A DNA stretch of 64,000 bases from Dactylosporangium sucinum (GCF_014647515.1 NZ_BMPI01000001.1:1-64000); one strand, 5' to 3'; counted from the stretch's first letter, positions 27,273-36,114 are shown. Notes: generated by a model from the letters alone, not told the origin. Numbers and translations are program-made.

Positions 27273-29632
27273 TCAGGTGTCTGGGGCAGGCGCTCGCGGT
27301 ACTCCAGCAGACCGTCCAGCTCCTGCTGGAGGCTCGCCTCGAGCTTCGTCAGGGCGTCGCGGCGCTCGCGCTGCTGGGCCTCGTCGCGCTCGCCGGCACG
27401 CTGCGAGCGGGTCAGCGCGCCGTGGTAGCGCTTGAGATAGTCGTCGAGGCCCTGGTAATAGGCGGACAGCTCGGCGCTCAGCGTGGTACCGACATACCGG
27501 GTGAGCTGCACCTCCATGCCCTTGACCTGGGTCGAGAAGGCGGCGCTGAGCTGGCGCATCACGTCGCTGCGGGACACCACGTAGGTGGTCACGGAGACGG
27601 TCTTCTTCGTCTTGACCTTCACGTCGCGCTTGCCGATCCACAGCTTGTACCAGACCCGGCGGCGCTCGATCGTCTCGACCTCCTGCTCGTGGGTTGTGGT
27701 CCGCGCCCGCGCCCCCTCCAGGCGGCTGCTGAGCTTGCCGTTGACCACGGCCGGCGGTGGTGGCTGGAGTTTGACGTCGAACGCGGACGACAGCGTCTCG
27801 GCGGCGCGCTCGATGAGCTCGCGGACCTTCGACTCCTGCTCGGCGACGATCGTCGCGGTCAGCCGGCCGACCCGCTTCTCGAAGTGGTAGCGGGCGACGT
27901 CGAGCAGCTGGTGCAGCTGCTCGGTGACCGCGCCGGCCAGCTGGTCCTTGAACCGGTTGGCCCCGTCCTCGGTCGGGAACGAATGCTCGTCGCTTTGCGG
28001 CTTGTCGTGGAACAGCTTGTCGAACAGGCCGGTGAGGCCGCGCCGGATCGCCCGCACCGGCTCCCATCCGCCGGACGCCTCGTGTTGCTGCTCCCGGCCG
28101 ACCTCCAGCATCCGGATGATGTGCTGGCCGTGCCCCTCCAGCTCGCGGACGAACGTGGTGAGTTCGGCCTGGAAGCGCCGCTGCAGCTGCTCGGGGCTGG
28201 GCCGGGCGTCTCGGTGACCCTGCAGCAGCGCGATCTCCGACTCCAGCGCAGCGAGCTGCTGCGCGACGATCTCGCTGCCCCGGTCGGCGGCGCTGCGCTC
28301 CAGCGCGATGAGCTCGGCTAGCTCACCGGCCGCGGCCTCGAAGCGTTTGATGCCGGCCGACATCACGGCCGGCGCGGCGCCGCGGCGCAGGCGGGCGATG
28401 GCCGTGTCGACGAGCTCGGCGACGTGGCTCTTGCGCAGGAACCGCCGGGCGTCGATGCGCAGGCTCTCGGTGTCGGTCTCGGCCAGGCGCTCGGTGAGCT
28501 CCTCGTCGTCGTCGAGCGGGTACAGCTCGCGCAGCACCGAGCGGGCCGCCTCGCTGTCGGATGGCGCGAACCGCTCGCCGGCCGCGTCGATCTCGGCCAG
28601 CACCCGGGAGCCGAGCAGGCCCCAGTTGGCGACGGCCTCGAACAGCTGCCGGTCGGCCTGCTCCGCGGTCAGCCCGAGGCTGTGCCGGACGGCCTCGCGG
28701 GTGTCGGCCTTGCTCAGGTCGTCCTTGGTCTTCCGGGCGTCGACCTTGTTCACCACCGCGTAGAGCCGCGACGTGCCGATGATCTCCAGGTGGCGGCCCA
28801 GCCGGTTGCGGATGTCGGCCGCCGCCTCCCCGCCCATCTGGGTGTAGTCAAGCACGACCAGCACCACGTGGCTCTCGGCGAGCTGACGCTCCAGGGCCGG
28901 GCCGAGCCGGGCGGCGATCGCGTACTCGTTGGGGCCCGGGGTGTCGATGATGACGAGCCGGCCACCGGTACCGGCGCCGGCGGCGAACGAGTGGACGTGG
29001 CCGGTGCGCAGTTCGGGCAGCTCCCGCACGCCGCCGAGGAAGTCCTCGTCGCCGATGGCGAGGGCGGCCAGGCGCATCTCGTCGTTGAGGCGGGCCAGGA
29101 CCGCGTGCACCTCGGCGGTGCCCTCGTACCATTCCTGGAGCGGGGCGAGGGCGTCGGCCTTCAGCAGCGTGGCGAGTTCGTCGAGGTAGCCGTGCTCGCG
29201 GGGCACCGGCCAGCGGGCCAGCATGACCGCGCGGACCTGCGTCTCCAGGGTCTGGAACAGCCGCCGCAGCGACTCGGGCAGGTACAGCTGCGGCTTGTTG
29301 AGGTCCATGCCCTCGACCAGCACGATCTTCGTCGGCAGCGTCGTCATCGGGTTGGCCCTCGCCGGCAGGAGCTGGTAACCGACGATCGCGTTCACCAGCG
29401 TCGACTTGCCGGCCTTCATCGGCGCGACGATCGGCATGATCAGCTCGAGGTTGCGGACCGACTCCAGCTGCGCTTCCAGGCTGACCCGGAGGAACTGCGC
29501 ATCGTGGGCGGTCGCGCCGCGGTGGACGCCGAGCAACTCGGCGTTGTCGGCCAGGCCCCGGATGCGCTCGAAGGCCCGGATGAGGTCCTGATGCAGCTCC
29601 CCGAGGTCCTTGTCCTCGACGTCAGTCGACAC
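27269..29632 (-). CDS. dynamin-like GTPase (CrfC/RdcA-like)
   Basis: 787-residue dynamin-family protein with the GTPase domain first: P-loop APMKAGKS (70-77), MTTLPTK switch I, DTPGPNE (230-236) and NKVD (295-298). The long helical stalk that follows contains an aromatic/basic patch (RRRVWYKLWIGKRDVKVKTK) that could be a membrane-binding tip. The GTG at 29632 is preferred over an ATG at 29668; TAACGT lies 7 nt before it, an arrangement that fits a leaderless transcript. First gene of the dynamin cluster. Confidence 0.86.
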   Translation of the reverse strand: MSTDVEDKDLGELHQDLIRAFERIRGLADNAELLGVHRGATAHDAQFLRVSLEAQLESVRNLELIMPIVAPMKAGKSTLVNAIVGYQLLPARANPMTTLPTKIVLVEGMDLNKPQLYLPESLRRLFQTLETQVRAVMLARWPVPREHGYLDELATLLKADALAPLQEWYEGTAEVHAVLARLNDEMRLAALAIGDEDFLGGVRELPELRTGHVHSFAAGAGTGGRLVIIDTPGPNEYAIAARLGPALERQLAESHVVLVVLDYTQMGGEAAADIRNRLGRHLEIIGTSRLYAVVNKVDARKTKDDLSKADTREAVRHSLGLTAEQADRQLFEAVANWGLLGSRVLAEIDAAGERFAPSDSEAARSVLRELYPLDDDEELTERLAETDTESLRIDARRFLRKSHVAELVDTAIARLRRGAAPAVMSAGIKRFEAAAGELAELIALERSAADRGSEIVAQQLAALESEIALLQGHRDARPSPEQLQRRFQAELTTFVRELEGHGQHIIRMLEVGREQQHEASGGWEPVRAIRRGLTGLFDKLFHDKPQSDEHSFPTEDGANRFKDQLAGAVTEQLHQLLDVARYHFEKRVGRLTATIVAEQESKVRELIERAAETLSSAFDVKLQPPPPAVVNGKLSSRLEGARARTTTHEQEVETIERRRVWYKLWIGKRDVKVKTKKTVSVTTYVVSRSDVMRQLSAAFSTQVKGMEVQLTRYVGTTLSAELSAYYQGLDDYLKRYHGALTRSQRAGERDEAQQRERRDALTKLEASLQQELDGLLEYRERLPQTPE

Positions 29633-29714
29633 GCGACGAACGTTAATCAGCAACGCGACCGCGCACATGAGAGGACCGGACTGGAACCGCGACCCGCGCG
29701 GGGGATGCATTCCG

Positions 29715-29742
29715 CGTCACGAAACCGGGCGGCGGTAGCGTC
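29715..29742 (+). promoter_or_regulatory. possible ECF sigma (ECF41-like) promoter
   Basis: CGTCACG, 17 bp, then CGTC resembles the TGTCACA-16-CGTC promoters reported for the ECF41 group, which regulate their own genes. It is correctly placed before the ATG of the truncated sigma-like frame at 29752. The match is 5 of 7 at -35. Confidence 0.35.
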
Positions 29743-29751
29743 TGACCTGAT

Positions 29752-29790
29752 ATGTCCGCCGAAGAGTTCACCGCGCTGCGCCCCATCTAG
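29752..29790 (+). pseudogene. remnant 5' end of an ECF sigma-factor-like gene
   Basis: An ATG frame of twelve codons reads MSAEEFTALRPI and then hits TAG at 29788, which is also where the opposite-strand dehydrogenase gene ends. The peptide resembles the first residues of SigJ/ECF41-type sigma factors, which continue LRPxLFxIAYRMLG. If real, this gene was cut off at about 29787 when the catabolic island was joined here. The stretch is short, so chance is not excluded. Confidence 0.4.
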
Positions 29791-31028
29791 GTGAGGGTGT
29801 CGATCAGCTCCGGGGGTAGGCCCTGGAGGGCCACCGGGCGCAGGAAGCGCTCGATCGACCGGGTGCCGACCGACGTGTACAGCGGGTTCGACGTGGCCGG
29901 CCATGGGCCGCCGTGGTGCATCGCCTCGCAGACGGCCACGCCGGTGGGAACGCCGTTGAGGATGACGCGGCCGGCCGTTGGGACAAGGGCGGCCAGCAGC
30001 GGCGGGAGCTGCGGGTCCTGCGGGTCGCCGAGGACCGTCGCGGTCAGCGAGCCGTGCAGTCGCGCGGCGAGCTCACCGTAGCGGGCGACCGGGCAGCGGC
30101 ACACGACCACCGCGGGGCCGAAGTGCTCCTCCAGGAGCGGGCCGGTCAGGGCGTCGGCGTCGACGGTGACGGCGAAGGCGTGCCGCGGCGATCCGGTGGC
30201 CGTGACCACCCCGTGAACGGCGGCCCCGGCGCGCCAGGCGGTGTGCGCCGCCGCCATCGCGGGACTCAGCATGCGCGAGAAGGGCGGTTCGGCGGCCACC
30301 GCGGCGGCGACGTCGGCGGCGAAGGCGTCGGTGGGGACGACGACGAGCCCCGGTTTCGTGCACAGCTGCCCGGCCGAACCGGTGACCGAGGCGGCGAGCC
30401 GGGCCGGCCACGACGGGTCGGACAGCGCGGACGGCAGGACGAAGACGGGGTTGAGCGAGCCCATCTCCGCGTAGACGGGGACGGGGTCGGGCCGGGCGGC
30501 GGCCGCGTCCATGAGGGCTCGCCCGCCGGACGGCGAGCCGGTGAACGCGACGGCGCGGACGGTCGGGTCGCGGACCAGCGCGAGCGACACGTCCGGGCCG
30601 CCGTGCACCAGCCGGAAGCGGTCCGGGGCGAGGACCGTCGCGGCGATGCCGGCCAGCAGGCCGGCGGTCTCCGGCTGCGCGGGGTGGGCCTTGACGACCA
30701 CCGGGCAGCCGGCGGCCAGCGCCGCGGCGGTGTCGCCGCCGAGCACGCCGAAGGCGAGCGGGAAGTTGGATGCGGCGAACACCGCGACGGGCCCGATCGG
30801 GACGCGGATCCGGACGATGTCGGCGCCGTCCGCGGCGGCGTTCGGCGAACGGACGGTCGCGCGGGCGGCGGCGGCGTGATCGGCGAGCAGACGCAGCTGG
30901 CCGGTGGTCCGGTCGAGCTCGCCGGCCAGCCGGGCCTCGGTGAGGCCGGTCTCGGCCGCCGCCACCTTGATCACCGCTTCGCGGGCGGCGTCGAGGGCGT
31001 CGGCGACGGCGTGCACGGCGTGGCTCAT
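29787..31028 (-). CDS. 2,5-dioxovalerate (2-ketoglutarate semialdehyde) dehydrogenase
   Basis: 413-residue NADP+-type aldehyde dehydrogenase, last step of oxidative glucarate catabolism (2,5-dioxovalerate to 2-oxoglutarate). Active Cys lies in GQLCTKPG and the Glu in YAEMGSLNPVFVLP, both typical of the ketoglutarate-semialdehyde branch; the C-terminal MHHGGPWPATSNPLYTSVG also fits. The ATG at 31028 overlaps the upstream stop by ATGA. It starts at the helix AVHAVADALDAAREAV and lacks roughly the first 80-100 residues of usual ~510-residue members; whether it is active is uncertain. Confidence 0.85.
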   Translation of the reverse strand: MSHAVHAVADALDAAREAVIKVAAAETGLTEARLAGELDRTTGQLRLLADHAAAARATVRSPNAAADGADIVRIRVPIGPVAVFAASNFPLAFGVLGGDTAAALAAGCPVVVKAHPAQPETAGLLAGIAATVLAPDRFRLVHGGPDVSLALVRDPTVRAVAFTGSPSGGRALMDAAAARPDPVPVYAEMGSLNPVFVLPSALSDPSWPARLAASVTGSAGQLCTKPGLVVVPTDAFAADVAAAVAAEPPFSRMLSPAMAAAHTAWRAGAAVHGVVTATGSPRHAFAVTVDADALTGPLLEEHFGPAVVVCRCPVARYGELAARLHGSLTATVLGDPQDPQLPPLLAALVPTAGRVILNGVPTGVAVCEAMHHGGPWPATSNPLYTSVGTRSIERFLRPVALQGLPPELIDTLT

Positions 31029-32119
31029 GTCTTCTCCAGGATCTTCGCGACCGCGTGCATGGCCTGCTGCCGGCGCGCCGGGGCAAGGCCGAGGTGGTAG
31101 AGGTGGATCCCGCTGGCCCCCGCGCCGACGAGCGCCCGGACGTGGCCGGGCAGATCCGCGCCGCGGACCGGGGACAGCGCGGTGACGTAGGCGTGGACGG
31201 TGTCGCCGCGCCCGACCGCGGTGGCGACGGCCTCGACCGTCGACGGCGCGACGGCCCACGCGTTGAGCAGCAGCCGTGCGGGCGTCGCGTGAACGTGGCC
31301 GGGTGACGGACCGGTCGCCCAGGGGTCGACGCCGGCGTGGAGCAGCACGGGAGTGCCGCCGAGCGCGCCGGCGCATTGGCGGCGCAGCTGTTCCGCCGCG
31401 CGCAGCCGGGCCCCGAGGATGAGCTCGGCGTCGTCGACCGCGGAACCGGTGCGCACGGCGGCGCGCAGCTGGCCGACGATCCGTTCCGGGTCGGCGCCGG
31501 CGGTCACCCAGGCCCGGCGGCAGGCCGGGCAGCAGCACACCGAGAGCCAGCGCCGCGCCTGCTCGTCCCAGGCCTCGACGGTCTTGTCGTGATGGCCGGC
31601 GTGGACGACCCCGAGCTGCCCGCAGGACTCCAGGGACACCATGCTCAGCGGTACCTCATGAACCGCCTCGGCGGCCAGCAGCGCCGCGTAGTCGCGGACC
31701 TCGTCCCAGGAGGGGCACAGCGCGTACGGGTAGCGGTCGCCGAAGCAGTTGGTGACGGTGACGTCCGGGTGTTCGGTGCCCAGCCTGGTGTTGTGGGTGA
31801 GCACGACCCAGCCGACGACGCCGAGCCCGCGGGCCGACAGCGCCGAGGCGGCGGTCCGGAACGGGTCCGGAGCGTCCATCCAGTCGGGCGCGAGCGGGCG
31901 CAGCCGGCGGCTTCGCCACACGGACGCGCGGACCGGGCGGTAGAGCGCCGCATACCGGGCCTCGACGACCTGATGGTGCGGGTGCAGCGGGGTGGCGGCC
32001 CGGACACTGTGGTAGGCGGCGGCGAGGGTGACCGAGTCGAGGCCGAGCTCGGCGGCGCGCCCGGCGAACGCCGGGTCGCCGAGCACGTCCCAGCAGTACG
32101 CGTGGCCGGACAGCGTCAC
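31025..32119 (-). CDS. unknown TIM-barrel-like protein, copy 1
   Basis: 364-residue soluble protein I do not recognise by name. Shared with the copy at 49651-50763 are AAxYHS near residue 35, a GWVVLTHN/AWTVCLHN strand, FGD/WGD, LES, a CxxCR element (Cys197, Cys200, Arg201) and YHLGL near the end. The pattern, including the CxxC, recalls glycosidase-like TIM barrels. GTG 32119 overlaps the glucarate dehydratase stop as GTGA (GTG 32122 is an alternative). Between two glucarate enzymes, it probably serves that pathway, perhaps at a lactone step; that is inference. Confidence 0.8.
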   Translation of the reverse strand: MTLSGHAYCWDVLGDPAFAGRAAELGLDSVTLAAAYHSVRAATPLHPHHQVVEARYAALYRPVRASVWRSRRLRPLAPDWMDAPDPFRTAASALSARGLGVVGWVVLTHNTRLGTEHPDVTVTNCFGDRYPYALCPSWDEVRDYAALLAAEAVHEVPLSMVSLESCGQLGVVHAGHHDKTVEAWDEQARRWLSVCCCPACRRAWVTAGADPERIVGQLRAAVRTGSAVDDAELILGARLRAAEQLRRQCAGALGGTPVLLHAGVDPWATGPSPGHVHATPARLLLNAWAVAPSTVEAVATAVGRGDTVHAYVTALSPVRGADLPGHVRALVGAGASGIHLYHLGLAPARRQQAMHAVAKILEKT

Positions 32120-33363
32120 CACCGCGGACGCAGCTTGCGAAACGCCGGGTCGACGGTGCGCATGTAGGCGGTGTCGTCGCGGACCCGCACGCCGCAGCGC
32201 AGGTAGTTCTCGTGTAGCCGGGCCAGCATGTCGCGGTCGAGCTCGACGCCGAGGCCGGGGCCGTCCGGCACCGTGACCGCACCGTCCACGATCGGCAGTG
32301 GCGCCGTGACCACGTCGACGCCGTCCTGCCACGGAGTGTGCGTGTCCGCGGCATGGGTCAGGTTGGGCAGGGCCGCGCCGAGCTGCACCATCGCGGCGAG
32401 GCTGATGCCGAGATGGCTGTTGGAGTGCATGGAGACGGCGACGCCCCACGTGTCGCACATCCGCGCCAGGTCGACCGACGCGCGCAGCCCGCCCCAGTAG
32501 TGGTGGTCGGCGAGCACGACGCCCACCGCCGCACGGCTGAACGCGGGTCGGAGGTCGGCGAAGCGCACGACGCACATGTTGGTGGCGAGCGGCATCCCGG
32601 CCTCCCGGGCGACGGCGGCCATCCCGTCGATGCCGGGTGTGGGATCCTCGAGGTACTCCAGCAGGCCGTCCGTCGCCGCAGCGACCTTGCGTGACGTCTC
32701 GACCGACCAGGCGCAGTTCGGGTCCAGCCGCAGGGGGTGGTCCGGGAACGCGGCGCGCAGCGTCCGGATGGCCTCGATCTCGGCGTCGGGCTCGAACACA
32801 CCGCCCTTGAGCTTGATCGACCGGAACCCGAACCGGTCGACGAGCATCCGCGCCTGCGCGACGATGCCGGCGGGATCGAGTGCCGCGCCGAAGCCGTCGG
32901 GCGGCGCGGCGGGGTGCGCCGCCCACTTGTAGAACAGGTAGGCCGAGAACGCGACCGAGTCGCGGCAGCGCCCGCCCAGCAGCGCGTGCACCGGCCGGCC
33001 GACCGACCGCGCCTGCAGGTCCAGGCAGGCGACCTCGAACGGGGCGAAGACCTTGGCCACCGGGTCCGGCGTGCCGGTCAGGCCGTGCCGATCGGTGGTG
33101 TCGTGGCCGGTCACGACGGCGGCGACCGTCCGGCGGATCGCGGCGAGGTCGAACGGGTCGGCCCCGGCGAGCGCCTGCGCGGCCGTGCGGACCAGCCCAA
33201 GGTGCGGTGCGTCGCCGTAGGTCTCGCCGATGCCGGCGAGGCCGTCGCCGGCGGTGAGCTCGACGATCGTGCGCAGCGCCCACGGCTCGTGCACGCCGGC
33301 GGAGTTCAGCAGCGGCGGATCGGGGAACGCGATCGGCGTGACCGTGGCGGCGAGGATCCTCAT
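32116..33363 (-). CDS. gudD: glucarate dehydratase (enolase superfamily)
   Basis: 415-residue enolase-superfamily enzyme converting D-glucarate to 5-dehydro-4-deoxyglucarate. The KxK motif SIKLKGG (Lys184/Lys186), metal ligands Asp214 (RLDPNCAW), Glu239 and Asn262 (ATNMC), and the general base His313 in MHSNSHLGIS match the glucarate dehydratase subgroup and not mandelate racemase in general. The ATG at 33363 overlaps kdgD's stop by ATGA. It may also accept galactarate or L-idarate; sequence alone does not say. Confidence 0.88.
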   Translation of the reverse strand: MRILAATVTPIAFPDPPLLNSAGVHEPWALRTIVELTAGDGLAGIGETYGDAPHLGLVRTAAQALAGADPFDLAAIRRTVAAVVTGHDTTDRHGLTGTPDPVAKVFAPFEVACLDLQARSVGRPVHALLGGRCRDSVAFSAYLFYKWAAHPAAPPDGFGAALDPAGIVAQARMLVDRFGFRSIKLKGGVFEPDAEIEAIRTLRAAFPDHPLRLDPNCAWSVETSRKVAAATDGLLEYLEDPTPGIDGMAAVAREAGMPLATNMCVVRFADLRPAFSRAAVGVVLADHHYWGGLRASVDLARMCDTWGVAVSMHSNSHLGISLAAMVQLGAALPNLTHAADTHTPWQDGVDVVTAPLPIVDGAVTVPDGPGLGVELDRDMLARLHENYLRCGVRVRDDTAYMRTVDPAFRKLRPRW

Positions 33364-34289
33364 GCGGCGTGCCGCAGTCTGCGCAGCGCGGCCCGGCCGG
33401 CGTCGATCACCTCGGCGAGCCGCTCCACGTGGGCGGGCGTCGGGTCGACCAGCGGCGGCCGCACGCTGCCGACGTCGAGGCCCTCCAGCCGGGCGCCGGC
33501 CTTGACCAGCGAGACGGCGTAGCCGGGCACGAGATCGCGCAGCGCCACGAACGGCAGGTAGAACGCGGCCAGCAGGGCCTGCACGGTGTCGGCGTCGCCG
33601 GTCGACACGGCCCGGAAGAACGCGGTGGCGATGTCGGGGACGAAGCACAGCACGGCCGAGGAGTAGCTCTCGATGCCGATGGCCTGGTACGCCTGGACGG
33701 ACAGTTCGGCGGTCGGCAGCCCGTTGAGGAAGCCGAACTCGGCGGCTCGCGGGTGGCCGCTGGTGCGGATCGCCGTCACCAGGCGCAGCATCGCGCTGAC
33801 GTCGCCCCGGCCGTCCTTGATGCCGGCGACGGTCGGCACGTCGAGCAGCGCGACCGCGGCGGCCGGGTCGAGCACGGCGTTGGCCCGCTGGTAGACGGTG
33901 ATCGGCAGGCTGGTCGCCTCGGCCACGAACCGGACGTGCTCGACGAGCCCGGCCGGGGTGGAGCTCACCAGGTACGGCGGCAGCAGCAGCAGGCCGTCCG
34001 CGCCGGCCTCGGCGGCCGCGACCGCGAAGTCGCGCGCCAGCTGCGGCCCGCCGCCGGTGCCGGCGAACACCGGCACCCGGCCCGCGGCCACCCGCACCGC
34101 GGTGCCGAGCACGTCGCGGTACTCCTGCATCGACAGGCTGGTGAACTCGCCGGTGCCGCAGGCCACGAACAGCCCGGACGGCCCGGCGGCCAGCTGCTGG
34201 GCGATGTGGTCGGCGAGGACGGTGAGGTTGACCTTGCCGTCCTCGGTGAACGGTGTCAGCGGAAACGACAGCAGGCCGTGGAGGCGCAT
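33360..34289 (-). CDS. kdgD: 5-dehydro-4-deoxyglucarate dehydratase
   Basis: 309-residue DapA-family enzyme that dehydrates and decarboxylates 5-dehydro-4-deoxyglucarate to 2,5-dioxovalerate. ACGTGEFTSL is characteristic of this branch; Schiff-base Lys158 is in AGIKDGRGD and Tyr133 in TVYQRAN. ATG 34289 is chosen because AAGGGA lies 9 nt upstream; ATG 34307 would overlap the permease stop but has its purine tract too close. It feeds the dehydrogenase at 29787-31028. Confidence 0.92.
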   Translation of the reverse strand: MRLHGLLSFPLTPFTEDGKVNLTVLADHIAQQLAAGPSGLFVACGTGEFTSLSMQEYRDVLGTAVRVAAGRVPVFAGTGGGPQLARDFAVAAAEAGADGLLLLPPYLVSSTPAGLVEHVRFVAEATSLPITVYQRANAVLDPAAAVALLDVPTVAGIKDGRGDVSAMLRLVTAIRTSGHPRAAEFGFLNGLPTAELSVQAYQAIGIESYSSAVLCFVPDIATAFFRAVSTGDADTVQALLAAFYLPFVALRDLVPGYAVSLVKAGARLEGLDVGSVRPPLVDPTPAHVERLAEVIDAGRAALRRLRHAA

Positions 34290-34303
34290 TGGCGAATGTC
34301 CCT

Positions 34304-35173
34304 TCATCCCTTGACGGCGCCGGAAGTGAGGCCGCGCATGAACTGGCGCTGGAAGCCGAGGAACGCGATGACCGACGGCAGCAGGGCCAGCAGCGCCGCG
34401 GCGAGCACCACGCCGACGCCGACCTGCTCGTCGGCGCGCAGGCTGCGCAGCGCGAGCGGCAGCGTGAACTGGGCCGAGTCCTGCGCGACGAGCAGCGGCA
34501 GCATGTACTGGTCCCAGATCATGTTGAAGCCGAAGATGCCGATGACGCCGAGCGCCGGCCGGCACAGCGGCATGACGACGGACCAGAAGATGCGCAGGTC
34601 GCCGGCGCCGTCGAGGCGGGCGGCCTCCTCCAGCTCGACCGGGATCTCGCGCATGAACTCGGTCATCACGAGGATCGAGAACGCCCATGCGCCGACCGGG
34701 ACGATCATGCCGACCAGGCTGCCGACGAGGTTCACGTGCACGACCGGCACGTCGGCGAGGACCAGCGACAGCGGGATCGCGAGGATCTCCTCGGGCAGCA
34801 TCATCGTGGACAGGATCAGCAGGAACACCAGCCGCATGCCGGGGAACCGCTTGCGGGCCAGGGCGTACGCGGCGGAGATGCTCACCAGGATCTGCAGCAG
34901 CAGGCCGCCGCCGGCGACGATGAAGGAGTTGGTGAGGTACCGCAGCACATCCTGGCGGATCGCGGCGCGGAAGTTGTCGAGCGTGAGGTCGCGCGGGATG
35001 AGCGTCAGGCTGGACGGGTCGTGGACCCCGCTGAACGAGCTGACCAGCAGGGCGAGCAGCGGTCCGGCGAAGACGAGCACCAGGGCGGTGTAGACGACGA
35101 ACCGGACGATCCGGGCCGGTACGCCGGGCAGGTCGGCGAAGCCGAGCGCGGTGTCGTGACGGGATGCCTTCAT
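34304..35173 (-). CDS. carbohydrate ABC transporter permease (MalG-type)
   Basis: 289-residue CUT1 permease with six membrane helices and the EAA coupling loop (EEAARLDGAGDLRIFWSVVMPLCRPALG). Ends at a C-terminal RGLTSGAVKG typical of MalG-like subunits. ATGA overlap with the partner permease. Part of the glucarate/uronate importer. Confidence 0.94.
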   Translation of the reverse strand: MKASRHDTALGFADLPGVPARIVRFVVYTALVLVFAGPLLALLVSSFSGVHDPSSLTLIPRDLTLDNFRAAIRQDVLRYLTNSFIVAGGGLLLQILVSISAAYALARKRFPGMRLVFLLILSTMMLPEEILAIPLSLVLADVPVVHVNLVGSLVGMIVPVGAWAFSILVMTEFMREIPVELEEAARLDGAGDLRIFWSVVMPLCRPALGVIGIFGFNMIWDQYMLPLLVAQDSAQFTLPLALRSLRADEQVGVGVVLAAALLALLPSVIAFLGFQRQFMRGLTSGAVKG

Positions 35174-36114
35174 CGTTCGGCCCTCCGGGACCGGGCGTAC
35201 TGGACCGCGAGGGTGAGCACGACGGTGGCCAGCAGCAGCACCACGGAGCCGGCGGCGGCGACACCGAGCTCGTTGCGTTCCAGCCCGAGCTTGTAGATGA
35301 GCGTCATGAGGACCTCGGTCGAGCCGTTGGGGCCGCCGTTGGTGAGCAGGAAGATCTCGGTGAACACGCGCATCCCGCGGATCGCGGCGAGCGTGAACAG
35401 GATCGCGAACACCGGCCGCAGCGCCGGGAAGGTCACGTGCCACAGGCGCCGCCAGCCGCTGGCGCCGTCGACGGACGCGGCTTCGTACAGCGTGCGGTCG
35501 ACGCCCGCCAGACCGGCGATGAAGATCATCATGTCGTAGGGCGCGCCGCGCCAGACGCCGACGGCCATGACCGACCACAGCGACGTGTCCTGGGAGTTGA
35601 GGAACTGCGACGGGCCGACGCCGACCCAGCCGAGGACGGCGTTGATCGCACCGTCCGGCGCCGGGTAGTACAGGATGCGCCAGACCTCGGCGACCACGGC
35701 CATCGCGGCGACGGTCGGCAGGAACACCGCGGTCCGCACGAACCACAGGCTCCTCGCCTGCCCTTCGACGAGCAGGGCGAGGACGAGGCCGATGACGATC
35801 GAGCCGGCGGTCTGGCCGACGGCGAGCACAACCGTGTGCCAGATCGCGGCCAGGAACGTGTCGTCGGTGACGACCTCGCGGTAGTTGTCCGCGCCGACCC
35901 AGCGGTCGCCGAGGTACGGCCGGACCTCGTAGAAGCCCATCTCGATGGCGCGGGCCATCGGCACGAACTTGAACAGCGCGAAGAGGATCAGCGCCGGGGC
36001 GAGGAACGCCCAGGGGACGAGGCTCGCGCGCAGCCGGAAGGGGCGCCGCCTGCTGGACGGCGCCGGGGCGGGAGCGCGGCGCGCCCCCGCCCGTGGTGGG
36101 GCCAGGGCAGCCAT
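35170..36114 (-). CDS. carbohydrate ABC transporter permease (MalF-type)
   Basis: 314-residue CUT1 permease. A basic, Pro/Ala-rich N-terminus precedes the first helix (ASLVPWAFLAPALILFALF); the EAA loop reads YEAASVDGASGWRRLWHVTFPALRPV. Its ATG overlaps the receptor gene's stop by one base (TGATG). No ATPase gene lies in the operon, so a shared MsiK-type ATPase encoded elsewhere probably powers it, as is common for CUT1 systems of actinobacteria. Confidence 0.94.
   Translation of the reverse strand: MAALAPPRAGARRAPAPAPSSRRRPFRLRASLVPWAFLAPALILFALFKFVPMARAIEMGFYEVRPYLGDRWVGADNYREVVTDDTFLAAIWHTVVLAVGQTAGSIVIGLVLALLVEGQARSLWFVRTAVFLPTVAAMAVVAEVWRILYYPAPDGAINAVLGWVGVGPSQFLNSQDTSLWSVMAVGVWRGAPYDMMIFIAGLAGVDRTLYEAASVDGASGWRRLWHVTFPALRPVFAILFTLAAIRGMRVFTEIFLLTNGGPNGSTEVLMTLIYKLGLERNELGVAAAGSVVLLLATVVLTLAVQYARSRRAER

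Noticed and set aside
21258-29632. Calling the dynamin-patatin cluster a CBASS or other named defence system
   Set aside because: No cyclase, nucleotide sensor domain or other defining component is present; only the patatin is shared with such systems.
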